In this document: one piece after another, positions 1 to 7,918 of the stretch | Numbering within the stretch: the first letter of the stretch is position 1 | How the letters are laid out: every line of letters begins with the position of its first letter | Assembly (NCBI GenBank): GCA_017558505.1 | Contig: JAFYUM010000034.1 | Span: 1 to 55,133 of the forward strand | Source: Ruminococcus sp. | GTDB taxonomy: Bacteria; Bacillota; Clostridia; Oscillospirales; Ruminococcaceae | DNA length: 55,133 nucleotides | Direction: 5' to 3' | Notes under the pieces: model-generated | The model's database searches: none | What the model was told of the DNA's origin: nothing | The model's input: only the letters and a program-made list of their open reading frames with translations | Made by a program: the position numbers and the translations under genes

Positions 1-381
1 GTTGCTTCCTGTCTGACGATAATCAGCCACGTAGTCCATACCGATGTAGCCATAGTCTGTAGCTTTCTTCTGTGAACCGAAATCAAGACCACGACGAGCG
101 AGGAAGTTACCACTTGGAACGCTTGCACTCCACTCTGCCTTGAATGTAGCGCCGCTGCCGAGTGTCATTGTACCGCTTCCGCCTGTTGTGTCGATCCAGA
201 TTTCGTAGCTGTAACCGTCACAATTACCCTTGTGCTGGTTTGTACCGTTACCAACGCTGAGTTTCTGACCAACGCTTGCTGCTTCTGATGATGTCATTGA
301 AACACCGGGAAGCATAGTAAGGCACATAGCCGCAGCTGTAAAGCCACTGATTAACTTGCTGAATTTGCCTTTTAAGTTCAT
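1..381 (-). CDS. GH11 endo-xylanase, N-terminal part (runs off the left edge)
   Basis: Partial gene with an ATG at 381-379 read leftwards; only the first 127 codons lie inside the window. The translation starts with a signal peptide (charged MNLKGKFSKL, hydrophobic core with FTAAAMCLTMLPG, likely cleavage near SEAAS) and then the N-terminal half of a GH11 beta-jelly-roll. It is almost identical to the start of the complete xylanase at 810-3335, differing at only a few residues (for example IWIDTT against IWLDTT). GH11 enzymes cleave internal beta-1,4 bonds of xylan outside the cell. Both catalytic glutamates fall beyond the edge, so activity and downstream modules (CBM, dockerin, esterase) cannot be judged. 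It lies downstream of the other xylanase in the same direction, with its own duplicated promoter region. Confidence 0.9.
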   Translation of the reverse strand, partial: MNLKGKFSKLISGFTAAAMCLTMLPGVSMTSSEAASVGQKLSVGNGTNQHKGNCDGYSYEIWIDTTGGSGTMTLGSGATFKAEWSASVPSGNFLARRGLDFGSQKKATDYGYIGMDYVADYRQTGSN

Positions 382-560
382 AAATTAATCATTCCTTTCG
401 TTTATTTATAAATGATTCATACTTTGCTGACGAAACTTCATCCCCCTTCCGATTCATCAGCTTCTATATATATTTTATTACGTTTTTGTGAACAATTCAA
501 GTCATTTTTTGCTGTGAATTTTGGCTATTATCATTTTTTGCTAACTTTCCTGAAATTTTA
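382..560 (-). promoter_or_regulatory. Upstream region of the partial xylanase gene, copy of 3336-3500
   Basis: This non-coding stretch keeps clear similarity to the region in front of the second xylanase: the bases next to the start codon, the block reading TATTTTATTACNTTTTTGTGAA on the + strand, and the block TTTTTGCTGTGAATTT are shared. Read on the minus strand it holds ATGACT as a possible -35 (TTGACT in the other copy), followed by an AT-rich tract. The exact -10 is unclear. Shared non-coding sequence suggests that promoter and gene were duplicated together. Bases 560-705 show no gene. Confidence 0.5.
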
Positions 561-705
561 AGGCTTTTATTAGCATAAATCGACATCAAAAGTAAATTAA
601 CAATTTATCCGCAAAAAACAAGAACAAAAACTACATTCCATTTCTTTATGGAACAGGCTTATTTACGAATTATCCTAAGAGCATCTGTAAAATCCTATAA
701 AACAA

Positions 706-731
706 AACATTCCCGATAAATCGGGAATGTT
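706..731 (-). terminator. Rho-independent terminator of the GH11-CBM22-dockerin-esterase gene
   Basis: Perfect 11-bp stem AACATTCCCGA / TCGGGAATGTT with a 4-base loop, flanked by A-rich sequence on the left that reads as a T-rich tail on the minus strand. It lies about 80 bases past the stop codon of the 810-3335 gene and separates it from the next xylanase gene. Confidence 0.8.
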
Positions 732-809
732 CTGCATTTTGGGATAATTAATTAGGAATTAACTTGATTAAGTGAGTTAACCGTTTCAATTACGGCTAAC
801 CAAAGCATT

Positions 810-3335
810 TTAAGCTCTGAAAAGATGACGGAAGAAGTTGTAGAAAAGGGGTGTTCCAACGCTTGCGTCGTGACCGCCGCCCTGAACTTCAAACCATATA
901 TTATCTACACCATTCTTGTCATAAAGCTCATGATACTGTTTCGGGAATGTTCCTACAACACCGTCATTTGTACCGCCGCCGATCATGAGGAGGTAAGGGA
1001 GGTAAGGCTCGCTGAACTTGAATTCAGATTCAGTCATACTTCCACGGTGATTAAGGAACATATCCTGTGCAGGAACGATACCAGGTGCAGGTGATGAAGC
1101 ACATACATAACCAATCTTATCAGCTGCCTTCATACCGATGTAGAGGGACTCTCTTCCGCCCATTGAGAAACCTGCGATAGCAGTATTTTCTCTGCCTTCA
1201 GCTATAGAATAATTCTCTGCCATGTAAGGCATAAGGCTTTCTGTAAGATCGTAGAGGAAGTCATCGTAACGATCCATCTGCTCCTGTGTGATTGCAGTAG
1301 CTCTATCTGCATTAGGATCAGTATACATCTGTGTGAAAACGATTATGAAAGGCTTTACTTCACCCTTCTTGATGAGGTTTGTAGCCATTTCACGGATGCT
1401 CCAACCTGAAAGGAGATCGTCCTCGCCACCCATAACGCCATGATTCATGTAAACTACGGGATACTTTTCACTTTCAGAATAGTTGGGAGGAAGCCATACA
1501 TTTGCAGGCTTATTTTTCTGCGCTTTCTTTGAATAGTAATAAATCTTCTTTGTTGAACCGCTGTCACCGTTTTTCACGTCAGAGGGTACATTAGCTGTAA
1601 AGTTAGCCTTTGCCTCAGCCATATACTCCTGAGGAGTAATGGATGAGGAAGAATTATTTGCAGTAGTTGTTGTATTGGCAGTTGTCTTTGCTGTAGTTTT
1701 GGTTGTGGTCTTTGTAGTCTTTGTTGTAGTCTTTGTCGTTTTGCTGCCTGCTACCTGTGTAGCTGTAAGCTTATCAATAATCTTGGCATCATACTTCAGG
1801 ATTTCCATTGCGTCAGCAGCTGTAATGCCAACAGTACCATCAACATCGGAGTTTGCTCTACCTTCTTCGGAAAGAGCATACTTATCAGGATTTCCAATAT
1901 ACTGGAAAATAGCTGTAGCGTCAGCAATTGTTACAACACCGTCGCAGTTAGCATCGCCTGCAAGAGTAACATCTGTTGAAGGCTCTGAAGATGGCTCTGT
2001 AGGTTCCTCCGTCACAGGAGGTGTGCCGCCTTCCTTTACAAGAACTACGTCATCAAGGAAGAAGGGAAGGAGATCAGCATCAGAAGCCGTCTCTGTGTAA
2101 GCAGACTGTACATAAAGCGAAATATTTTGTGCATCATCAGGAATTTCAAACTCTGCTGCAAGCTCTACCCATTCATCCGCATCGCCTGTTGCATCTACGA
2201 GGTTTACATACTCTGTTGTGCCGTCTAAATCGTACTGAACGCCAAGTGTAAAGCCCATGCTGCCATAGATTTTGCTCTTGAAAGCTGTGTATGCTGAAAT
2301 TTCATAGCTTGCTCCACCTTCAAGCTCATCACTTGTAAGTGAGAAACCGTTCCATGACTGTGTACGATCCTTAACATAGAGTGACTTGCTGCCACTGTGT
2401 GCGAAATCGCTTGTAAGACCATAGCTTAAATCTTCACCACGAGCTGTCCAGTCTGTGCCTGAACCCTCGAAGTCGTCAGATGCACCTGAACCGCTTCCGC
2501 TGGGCTTTGTGAAGTTGATTTCTTCTTCTGGCTCCGGAGGTTCTGTTGGATCTGTAGGACGCTCATCTGTATAAACGTCAAGCTCTGTGATATCTGCTAC
2601 ACCGCTGCTCTGCCAGCCTTCTGCGTTGAGAGCAACTTCGTAGAGGTTACCGATACCCCAGCCCTGGTCTGCCCATGCCTGGAAGTGGTCGGATACTGTA
2701 ATGTGTCCGGACTTTCTCTTCTGCTGACGAACACTGAAATACTGCTGGAATGTTTCATATCCGCTGTTGATACTCGGACCTGAGTGTGAGTTTGAGAATA
2801 TCTTGTACTGTGCACCATCGATAGTAACCATCTTACCGTTGCCGTCTGGACACCAGTCTACCCAGTCCTCAATGATGTAGTACTCAACAAGGGGAATATT
2901 TCCGCCAAGTCCTTTATTCTGGAACCAACCGTATACACAGAGACGGGAGTTACCGCTGTTGCTTCCTGTCTGACGATAATCAGCCACGTAGTCCATACCG
3001 ATGTAGCCATAGTCTGTAGCTTTCTTCTGTGAACCGAAATCAAGACCACGACGAGCGAGGAAGTTACCACTTGGAACACTTGCACTCCATTCAGCCTTGA
3101 ATGTAGCGCCCTTTCCAAGTGTCATTGTACCGCTACCACCTGTTGTGTCGAGCCAGATTTCGTAGCTGTAACCGTCACAATTACCCTTGTGCTGGTTTGT
3201 ACCGTTTCCAACGCTGAGCTTATCACCAACACTTGCAGCTTCTGATGTCATTGACACATCGGGAAGCATAGTAAGGCACATAGCCGCAGCTGTAAAGCCA
3301 GTGATTAATTTGCTTAATTTACTTTTAAAACTCAT
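810..3335 (-). CDS. Multimodular cellulosomal xylanase-esterase (GH11-CBM22-dockerin-CE1)
   Basis: Secreted 841-aa enzyme that should cut the xylan backbone and remove ester-linked groups from it. Order: signal peptide (1 to about 34); GH11 domain (about 36-257) with the nucleophile E151 in PLVEYY and acid/base E239 in ALNAEGWQSSG; acidic P/E linker; a CBM22-like beta-sandwich (about 286-435); a dockerin (about 459-525) with two calcium-loop repeats beginning GDANCDGVVTIADA and NSDVDGTVGITAADA; a lysine/threonine-repeat linker (about 531-561); and a CE1 esterase (about 570-841). The esterase shows a serine hydrolase triad: S724 in AGFSMGG, D791 in GGGTNDG, H822 in GGGHD. The dockerin implies attachment to a scaffoldin in a cellulosome. 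Whether the esterase is a feruloyl or an acetyl-xylan esterase cannot be decided by eye. A nearly identical GH11 gene start follows downstream. Confidence 0.93.
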   Translation of the reverse strand: MSFKSKLSKLITGFTAAAMCLTMLPDVSMTSEAASVGDKLSVGNGTNQHKGNCDGYSYEIWLDTTGGSGTMTLGKGATFKAEWSASVPSGNFLARRGLDFGSQKKATDYGYIGMDYVADYRQTGSNSGNSRLCVYGWFQNKGLGGNIPLVEYYIIEDWVDWCPDGNGKMVTIDGAQYKIFSNSHSGPSINSGYETFQQYFSVRQQKRKSGHITVSDHFQAWADQGWGIGNLYEVALNAEGWQSSGVADITELDVYTDERPTDPTEPPEPEEEINFTKPSGSGSGASDDFEGSGTDWTARGEDLSYGLTSDFAHSGSKSLYVKDRTQSWNGFSLTSDELEGGASYEISAYTAFKSKIYGSMGFTLGVQYDLDGTTEYVNLVDATGDADEWVELAAEFEIPDDAQNISLYVQSAYTETASDADLLPFFLDDVVLVKEGGTPPVTEEPTEPSSEPSTDVTLAGDANCDGVVTIADATAIFQYIGNPDKYALSEEGRANSDVDGTVGITAADAMEILKYDAKIIDKLTATQVAGSKTTKTTTKTTKTTTKTTAKTTANTTTTANNSSSSITPQEYMAEAKANFTANVPSDVKNGDSGSTKKIYYYSKKAQKNKPANVWLPPNYSESEKYPVVYMNHGVMGGEDDLLSGWSIREMATNLIKKGEVKPFIIVFTQMYTDPNADRATAITQEQMDRYDDFLYDLTESLMPYMAENYSIAEGRENTAIAGFSMGGRESLYIGMKAADKIGYVCASSPAPGIVPAQDMFLNHRGSMTESEFKFSEPYLPYLLMIGGGTNDGVVGTFPKQYHELYDKNGVDNIWFEVQGGGHDASVGTPLFYNFFRHLFRA

Positions 3336-3500
3336 AAATTAACCATTCCTTTCATTTAATATAAATGATATTTTCGGATTATCTTTCTCCCCACTAAATT
3401 CACTAACTTCTATACATATTTTATTACTTTTTTGTGAATAACACAAGTCAATTTTTGCTGTGAATTTCATATATTATCATTTATTGCTAATATCTTACAA
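3336..3500 (-). promoter_or_regulatory. Promoter region of the multimodular xylanase gene
   Basis: On the minus strand the sequence TTGACT (+ strand AGTCAA near 3447) is followed by an AT-rich tract containing TAATAAAAT, a plausible but not well-spaced sigma-A promoter. An AGGAATGG-like ribosome-binding site (+ strand CCATTCCT) lies just before the ATG. The region is recognisably duplicated at 382-560. Confidence 0.45.
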
Positions 3501-3544
3501 TATTAAAGAAATCAAACCATACTCAATTCCGCCGTAAATACAAC

Positions 3545-3576
3545 AAACGCCGACATAATAACATATGCCGGCGTTT
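3545..3576 (-). terminator. Terminator after the zinc-ribbon gene
   Basis: Inverted repeat AAACGCCGACA / TGCCGGCGTTT with one wobble pair and a short loop, located about 35 bases beyond the stop codon of the 3611-4105 gene. Confidence 0.65.
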
Positions 3577-3610
3577 ATAAATTGATTATTCTCAAAACGT
3601 GTCAAAATTG

Positions 3611-4105
3611 TCAGTCAGCTATCTTATTTCCGCACTGTTTGCAGAATTTAGCATCGCTGTCAAGGCTTACACCGCACTGACTGCAGACGCAAACCTGCTC
3701 CGGTTCAACAATTTCAACCTCGGCATTCTGCGGCTCTTCGGCTATTTTTGTACCACAAGCAGCACAAACAGCCTCTCCATTCTGTGTTGCAGTGCCGCAT
3801 GAGGGGCAGGGAACGGCACCGTCAAGAATACTGAGCCGATTTTTAAGCTCGGCAACTTCAGCCATTTTGGCATCTGCGTCACCAAAAACAACTTTAAACT
3901 TCTCATTCTCACGGTCTTCATTGTACATTTTTCTGCCTACAGTGATAAAAATATTGTCGATTTCCTTGTTAAGGCGTACAATATCCTTCTTAACCTGGTT
4001 TTTTTCAGCTATTTTGTTATATTCGTCCTTACCCTTGTTAATACACTTGTCGGCAGTATCACCTACCTTTTCCGCAAGATTAAATAAGGTTTCTTTAAAT
4101 CCCAT
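3611..4105 (-). CDS. Zinc-ribbon protein with an N-terminal coiled-coil
   Basis: A 164-aa soluble protein of unknown function. The first about 90 residues are charged and helical (FNLAEKVGDTADKCINKGK onward), fitting a coiled-coil. The C-terminal part carries two four-cysteine zinc ribbons, CPSCGTATQNGEAVCAACG and CSQCGVSLDSDAKFCKQCG. Zinc ribbons of this kind usually serve as small structural or protein/nucleic-acid binding modules. The ribosome-binding site AGGAGG lies 9 bases before the ATG. It is a monocistronic gene between the nucleoside phosphorylase and the xylanase gene and gives no contextual clue to its role. Confidence 0.8.
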   Translation of the reverse strand: MGFKETLFNLAEKVGDTADKCINKGKDEYNKIAEKNQVKKDIVRLNKEIDNIFITVGRKMYNEDRENEKFKVVFGDADAKMAEVAELKNRLSILDGAVPCPSCGTATQNGEAVCAACGTKIAEEPQNAEVEIVEPEQVCVCSQCGVSLDSDAKFCKQCGNKIAD

Positions 4106-4168
4106 TGGTCTGTACCTCCTGTTTTTATTAATGATATTATAACATATTTTGCAGAATATGTCAACATC

Positions 4169-5449
4169 CTATGTCAATGCACCCTCAGTCAGTGTTACAA
4201 ATTTAAGAGCATTGTACGCTCTGTATGCAGCTTCTGAAAAATCGCTTACACAGTCTGAATAAAGTGTCATCAGCGGAGCATCCATTGAAATCTTATCACC
4301 GATTTCAAATTCAAGAACAATTCCCGCAGAATAGTCAATTTCTTCATCCTTGCTTATTCTGCCTGCGCCAAGGATAAGGCTCGCCATACCAAGCTCCTCT
4401 GCATCAACGGCAACAATTTCAACGTCACGGGGAGCATATATCACATGACTGTATTTAGCTTTCGGGAGAAGCTCCACATCGTCGCACACACGACTGTCGC
4501 CCCCTTGCAGTTCAATTGTTTCCTTAAATATTTCCAGAGCCCTGCCGGACGCAATAGCCTGCTCCGCCATTACGGAACATTCTTCAATTGATCCTTTTCC
4601 AGCAAGTTCAAGCATATTTGCAATCAGTTCAATACATATATTATACAGTCTGCCCTTAACCTTGCCCTGAAGAAGCTCTATAGCCTCTTTTATTTCAAGG
4701 GAATTTCCGATACAACAGCCGAGAGGTGTATTCATATCCGTAACTACAGCACGGCATTTTTTACCTGCTGCCCTGCCCACCTTCTCCATAAGGTCACCAA
4801 GCCTTCTTGCATCCTCGGGAGTTTTCATAAACGCACCCGTTCCGCATTTTACATCAAGAAGCAGACAATCAGCGTTAAGGGCAAGCTTTTTGCTCATGAT
4901 ACTTGCACATATAAGCGGAATACTGTCCACAGTACCTGTTGAATTTCTTAATGCGTATATTTTTTTATCAGCAGGGCATAGCTGTCCACTCTGGGAAATA
5001 ATGGAGAATCCCGTTTTATTAACGATATCAGCAAATTCGCCGAACTCCACATTCACACGATAACCGCTTATACTTTCAAGCTTGTCAATAGTGCCGCCTG
5101 TGTGACCAAGTCCTCTGCCCGACATTTTAGGCACGGCAACTCCGCAGGCAGCAGCCGCAGGACCGATAATCATACTTGTCTTATCTCCCACTCCGCCTGT
5201 ACTATGCTTGTCAACAGTTATTTTCTCAATGCAGCTTAAATCAAGTATATCGCCGCTGTCACGCATAGCAAGAGTCAGGGAAACCGTTTCCTCCTCAGAA
5301 AGCCCGTTAAGACATACCGCCATAAGCCATGCCGACATCTGGTAGTCAGTAATTTCTCCTGATGTATAGCCATTTACAAGATATTTTATTTCATCTTCCG
5401 TAAGCTGAATTTTTCTTTTTGTTTTGTTAATAATATCAACTGCGTTCAA
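4169..5449 (-). CDS. pdp: Pyrimidine-nucleoside phosphorylase
   Basis: A 426-aa cytosolic enzyme that splits thymidine, uridine or deoxyuridine with phosphate, giving the base and (deoxy)ribose-1-phosphate for nucleoside salvage. The sequence carries the family's phosphate/substrate motifs KHSTGGVGDKTS (about 81-92) and the signature MSGRGLGHTGGTIDKLES (about 109-126), and SGQLCPADKKIYALR typical of this group. Length matches the family (about 430 aa). The start is a TTG with the ribosome-binding site AAGGTGG nine bases upstream. It lies alone; there are no other deo-type genes beside it. Thymidine-specific (DeoA) and broader pyrimidine enzymes cannot be separated by eye, so pdp is the safer symbol. 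Confidence 0.93.
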   Translation of the reverse strand: MNAVDIINKTKRKIQLTEDEIKYLVNGYTSGEITDYQMSAWLMAVCLNGLSEEETVSLTLAMRDSGDILDLSCIEKITVDKHSTGGVGDKTSMIIGPAAAACGVAVPKMSGRGLGHTGGTIDKLESISGYRVNVEFGEFADIVNKTGFSIISQSGQLCPADKKIYALRNSTGTVDSIPLICASIMSKKLALNADCLLLDVKCGTGAFMKTPEDARRLGDLMEKVGRAAGKKCRAVVTDMNTPLGCCIGNSLEIKEAIELLQGKVKGRLYNICIELIANMLELAGKGSIEECSVMAEQAIASGRALEIFKETIELQGGDSRVCDDVELLPKAKYSHVIYAPRDVEIVAVDAEELGMASLILGAGRISKDEEIDYSAGIVLEFEIGDKISMDAPLMTLYSDCVSDFSEAAYRAYNALKFVTLTEGALT

Positions 5450-5546
5450 TGTATTCCACCACCTTATATATAATAGTATAGCATATAATTATACTTTTAA
5501 TTATTATATCATATTCTATATAAAAAATCAAGAGTTTTTTGACAAT

Positions 5547-5801
5547 TTATAGAATATTAACAATTATCATCAATGCTACGAATGGAATGCCAAGAACTGC
5601 ACTTCCGCACACATTAAAAAGATTAAGGGGCAGCTCCACACCGATATATCCGCCGAAGCAATTCACTGCAAGAAGCGCCGCAAATCCTGTAAACATTCCA
5701 AAAAAAACGGATAACAACCGCCTTTTCCGCCTTATGTAATAGATAATCATTATAACTGCTGTCACACCGCATATAAAATAAAACAACTCCTGTGTGCTCA
5801 T
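5547..5801 (-). CDS. bofA: BofA-like sporulation membrane protein
   Basis: An 84-aa protein with three hydrophobic stretches. The C-terminal half (GGYIGVELPLNLFNVCGSAV then LGIPFVALMIIVNIL) matches the pattern of the BofA family, whose members inhibit the SpoIVFB protease that activates sigma-K in the outer forespore membrane. The ATG overlaps the stop of the upstream gene by 4 bases (ATGA), so translation is coupled. It is the last gene of a four-gene minus-strand cluster. The assignment rests on the conserved C-terminal pattern and on the spoIVA locus only 5 kb away; the N-terminal half is not diagnostic. Confidence 0.7.
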   Translation of the reverse strand: MSTQELFYFICGVTAVIMIIYYIRRKRRLLSVFFGMFTGFAALLAVNCFGGYIGVELPLNLFNVCGSAVLGIPFVALMIIVNIL

Positions 5802-6025
5802 TTACCCAGTTCACCACCGATAATTATATATCCCAGAGCCAGAATAATCCGCAAATCGCCGCCATTTTTCATCATAAGAAGCAACACCGCAGCCGTAAGA
5901 AGCAAATCCGTGTCAAGCGCTTCAAGAGGATTCTTTCTGTCGATATTATTTTTCGCCTGATTACAATTTATAGCCGGAATGTCACAGATATTTTTCTTTT
6001 CCTCGCTGCGATTATAAACCGACAC
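5798..6025 (-). CDS. Small hypothetical membrane protein
   Basis: A 75-aa protein I do not recognise. The first about 42 residues are polar and lysine/asparagine rich; the rest forms one or two hydrophobic segments (TDLLLTAAVLLLMM and LRIILALGYIIIGG). A GGGGAG ribosome-binding site precedes its ATG. It sits between an unknown 120-aa protein and the BofA-like gene and is translationally coupled to the latter, so a membrane role in the same process is likely but unproven. Confidence 0.6.
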   Translation of the reverse strand: MSVYNRSEEKKNICDIPAINCNQAKNNIDRKNPLEALDTDLLLTAAVLLLMMKNGGDLRIILALGYIIIGGELGK

Positions 6026-6039
6026 ATTGCCTCTCCCCT

Positions 6040-6402
6040 TTACAAGAAATTATTAAGCAGCCCTGACTCCTTAGCCGCCTCATACACCGAAATAAGTTTC
6101 AGGATTTTAACTGCCCTGTCAAGCCGCTGCTGTCCCTGTCCGCTTAAATGAGGACGCAGAGCCATGAGCAGCTCTGTATTCTTATCCTGAGTGTTCACAG
6201 CTTCAGCAAGCGTTGTTATTTTCAGCATCATGTCCATATCAAACATATTTCCACTGTTTTCATCAGATTTGATTTCTGATTGCGTTTCTACACAATCCTC
6301 TGAAAATTCTCCTGAACGGAACATATCCGCCAGCTCCGAAAGCTGACGGAGACTTTCCTTATCTTTAAGGATATCAGTTATCCTGTTCATTGCATCATCC
6401 AA
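6040..6402 (-). CDS. Hypothetical helical protein of the bofA-linked cluster
   Basis: A 120-aa acidic protein with no recognised domain. The C-terminal half contains the pattern LLMALRPHLSGQGQQRLDRA followed by AVKILKLISVYE, which I associate from memory with a conserved but unnamed clostridial protein family. No signal peptide or membrane segment. It appears to start at TTG (6402), since AGGTGA overlaps the stop of the upstream gene at the right distance; an ATG four codons later is the alternative. Function unknown. Confidence 0.6.
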   Translation of the reverse strand: MDDAMNRITDILKDKESLRQLSELADMFRSGEFSEDCVETQSEIKSDENSGNMFDMDMMLKITTLAEAVNTQDKNTELLMALRPHLSGQGQQRLDRAVKILKLISVYEAAKESGLLNNFL

Positions 6403-6410
6403 AATATCAC

Positions 6411-6659
6411 CTATTTCCCGCCTGTAAGTTTATTATAAAGAGCCTTCGCCTGTGGAGTACTCATCAGCTTTTCAATAAGGGCAGGATTTTTCATCGCCTG
6501 CTGAAACTTTGCAGCCTCCTGTTGATTCATTGCAGATAAGGCGCTGTCAAATTTTCCCTCCTCCAGTTCCTTACGGAGCTGTTCAGAAGATATACCGATT
6601 TTCTTGCTTACAGTGTTCAGAAGTCCCTGAAGCTGTTTTTTGTCAATATTGTTATTCAT
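6411..6659 (-). CDS. Hypothetical small helical protein, first gene of the cluster
   Basis: An 82-aa protein starting MNNNIDKKQLQGLLNTV. The start at 6659 is chosen because AAGGAGGA lies 7 bases upstream; a longer reading frame begins 15 codons earlier without such a site. The protein is soluble and helical, with the C-terminal stretch ALIEKLMSTPQAKALYNKL. I do not recognise it. It leads the cluster that runs through the 120-aa and 75-aa proteins to the BofA-like gene, with gaps or overlaps under 15 bases. Confidence 0.65.
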   Translation of the reverse strand: MNNNIDKKQLQGLLNTVSKKIGISSEQLRKELEEGKFDSALSAMNQQEAAKFQQAMKNPALIEKLMSTPQAKALYNKLTGGK

Positions 6660-6751
6660 AACAAAATCCTCCTTGACATTCATTTGAATATATGTTATAC
6701 TCATATTAAAGCTTTATGAATAAGATTTTTCATATATGAAGGGATGGTTTT

Positions 6752-7234
6752 ATGCGTATTGTCGTAATTTCAGATACACACGGAAGTAAACAGGCTGTCG
6801 ATTCTGTTTTCCTTAGAAATTCCGATGCAGACCTTTTTATTCATTTAGGCGACGGTGAAAGAGACATTGACGCTTTTCTCCTTGAAAATCCGTCATTCAC
6901 CTCCAGAGTTATCCACGTTGCAGGCAACTGCGATTTCGGCAGTCTCAGCAACGATTTTGAAATTATTCCAGCTAACGGACATAAGATTTTTGCCACACAC
7001 GGCCATCGCTATGCAGTGAAGAGCGGACTTGAAATCATAAAAGAAACAGCCAAAAGGCTGAATTGCGATATCATACTTTACGGACATACCCACGTAAGAT
7101 ACAACAAATACGAAGACGGACTGTATATCATGAATCCCGGAAGCGCAGGAAATCCCCATGACGGAACGAAGCGCTCCTTCGGCACCGTAAATATAGTACA
7201 ATCGGGTATAGTTATGAATATTGCTGATATATAA
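6752..7234 (+). CDS. YfcE/MJ0936-type metallophosphoesterase
   Basis: A 160-aa calcineurin-like phosphoesterase that should hydrolyse phosphodiesters with a two-metal centre; the natural substrate is unknown. The metal-binding motifs are all visible in order: VVISDTHGS (about 4-12), HLGDGERD, VAGNCD, FATHGHRY and LYGHTHVRY, then the conserved NPGS near the C-terminus. Length fits the short YfcE group. It is transcribed divergently from the small-protein cluster and about 20 bases upstream of a membrane-protein gene, possibly in one transcript with it. ATGAAGGGATGG precedes the ATG as a ribosome-binding region. Confidence 0.88.
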   Translation: MRIVVISDTHGSKQAVDSVFLRNSDADLFIHLGDGERDIDAFLLENPSFTSRVIHVAGNCDFGSLSNDFEIIPANGHKIFATHGHRYAVKSGLEIIKETAKRLNCDIILYGHTHVRYNKYEDGLYIMNPGSAGNPHDGTKRSFGTVNIVQSGIVMNIADI

Positions 7235-7255
7235 TATGCTGAATGCAGGAAAGAA

Positions 7256-7918
7256 GTGACTGATATGAATACACAGGCAGAAATGATCAACAACACAGAT
7301 GAAATGGCAAAGCACGGTGCAATGTACAGCAATGTAAAGAAATGTTATAATATCGCCTCTATATTATATGTGGCAGTTTTTCCTTTATATTCCTTATTAA
7401 TGCTTATTTTCGGATTATTATTACCCGACGAATCATCTTTTATAATTATACTCGACTCTCTTATATTCAAAACAGGTGTTTTTGTATGCGGATTTATGTC
7501 CTGCTATAAGAAAAACAACGCTTTTGCCATATGTGCAGCTGCCGTACAGCTTGCGAGTGTAATTATCTGTCCGACTGTAGGGCACTTTCTCGATATTCTT
7601 GCAGGTTATTTTTTTACAGGGATGGGATTTAACGCTTTACTGCTTATACTTGTGATCGTTCTTGCTGTAATAACATTTATAAACAACAAAAAATACAAAT
7701 ATCTCAGCGAGCAGATGGGCTTCCCTCACTTCAACGAACGCCGTACAAATCAGGAGTTTGACAAGACTCAGAGAGAAATCAAGGACGAATTCCAGCAGAA
7801 TTACGATCGCCTTAAAAAGACCGCTACTGATGAAATGAACGATATTTCAAAAGCTGATACCAATAACCTTATGTTAAAGCAATATGAGGTCAGCGACATA
7901 GAAATGGAGTCAATATGA
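7256..7918 (+). CDS. Hypothetical membrane protein, tandem paralogue 1
   Basis: A 220-aa protein with four predicted membrane segments between about residues 30 and 143, a soluble N-terminus, and a charged C-terminal tail. The tail starts with YLSEQMGFPHFNER and continues as an amphipathic helix (DEFQQNYDRLKK). The GTG at 7256 has AGGAAAG just upstream; an ATG three codons later would be too far from it. Family not recognised. It overlaps the next gene by 4 bases, and that gene has the same plan, so the pair probably forms one membrane complex. Confidence 0.65.
   Translation: MTDMNTQAEMINNTDEMAKHGAMYSNVKKCYNIASILYVAVFPLYSLLMLIFGLLLPDESSFIIILDSLIFKTGVFVCGFMSCYKKNNAFAICAAAVQLASVIICPTVGHFLDILAGYFFTGMGFNALLLILVIVLAVITFINNKKYKYLSEQMGFPHFNERRTNQEFDKTQREIKDEFQQNYDRLKKTATDEMNDISKADTNNLMLKQYEVSDIEMESI

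Noticed and set aside
1639..2100. Long + strand reading frame rich in valine and phenylalanine opposite the xylanase linker
   Set aside because: It is the antisense of the threonine/lysine-repeat linker and dockerin; it has no ribosome-binding site and the minus-strand frame carries recognisable domains.
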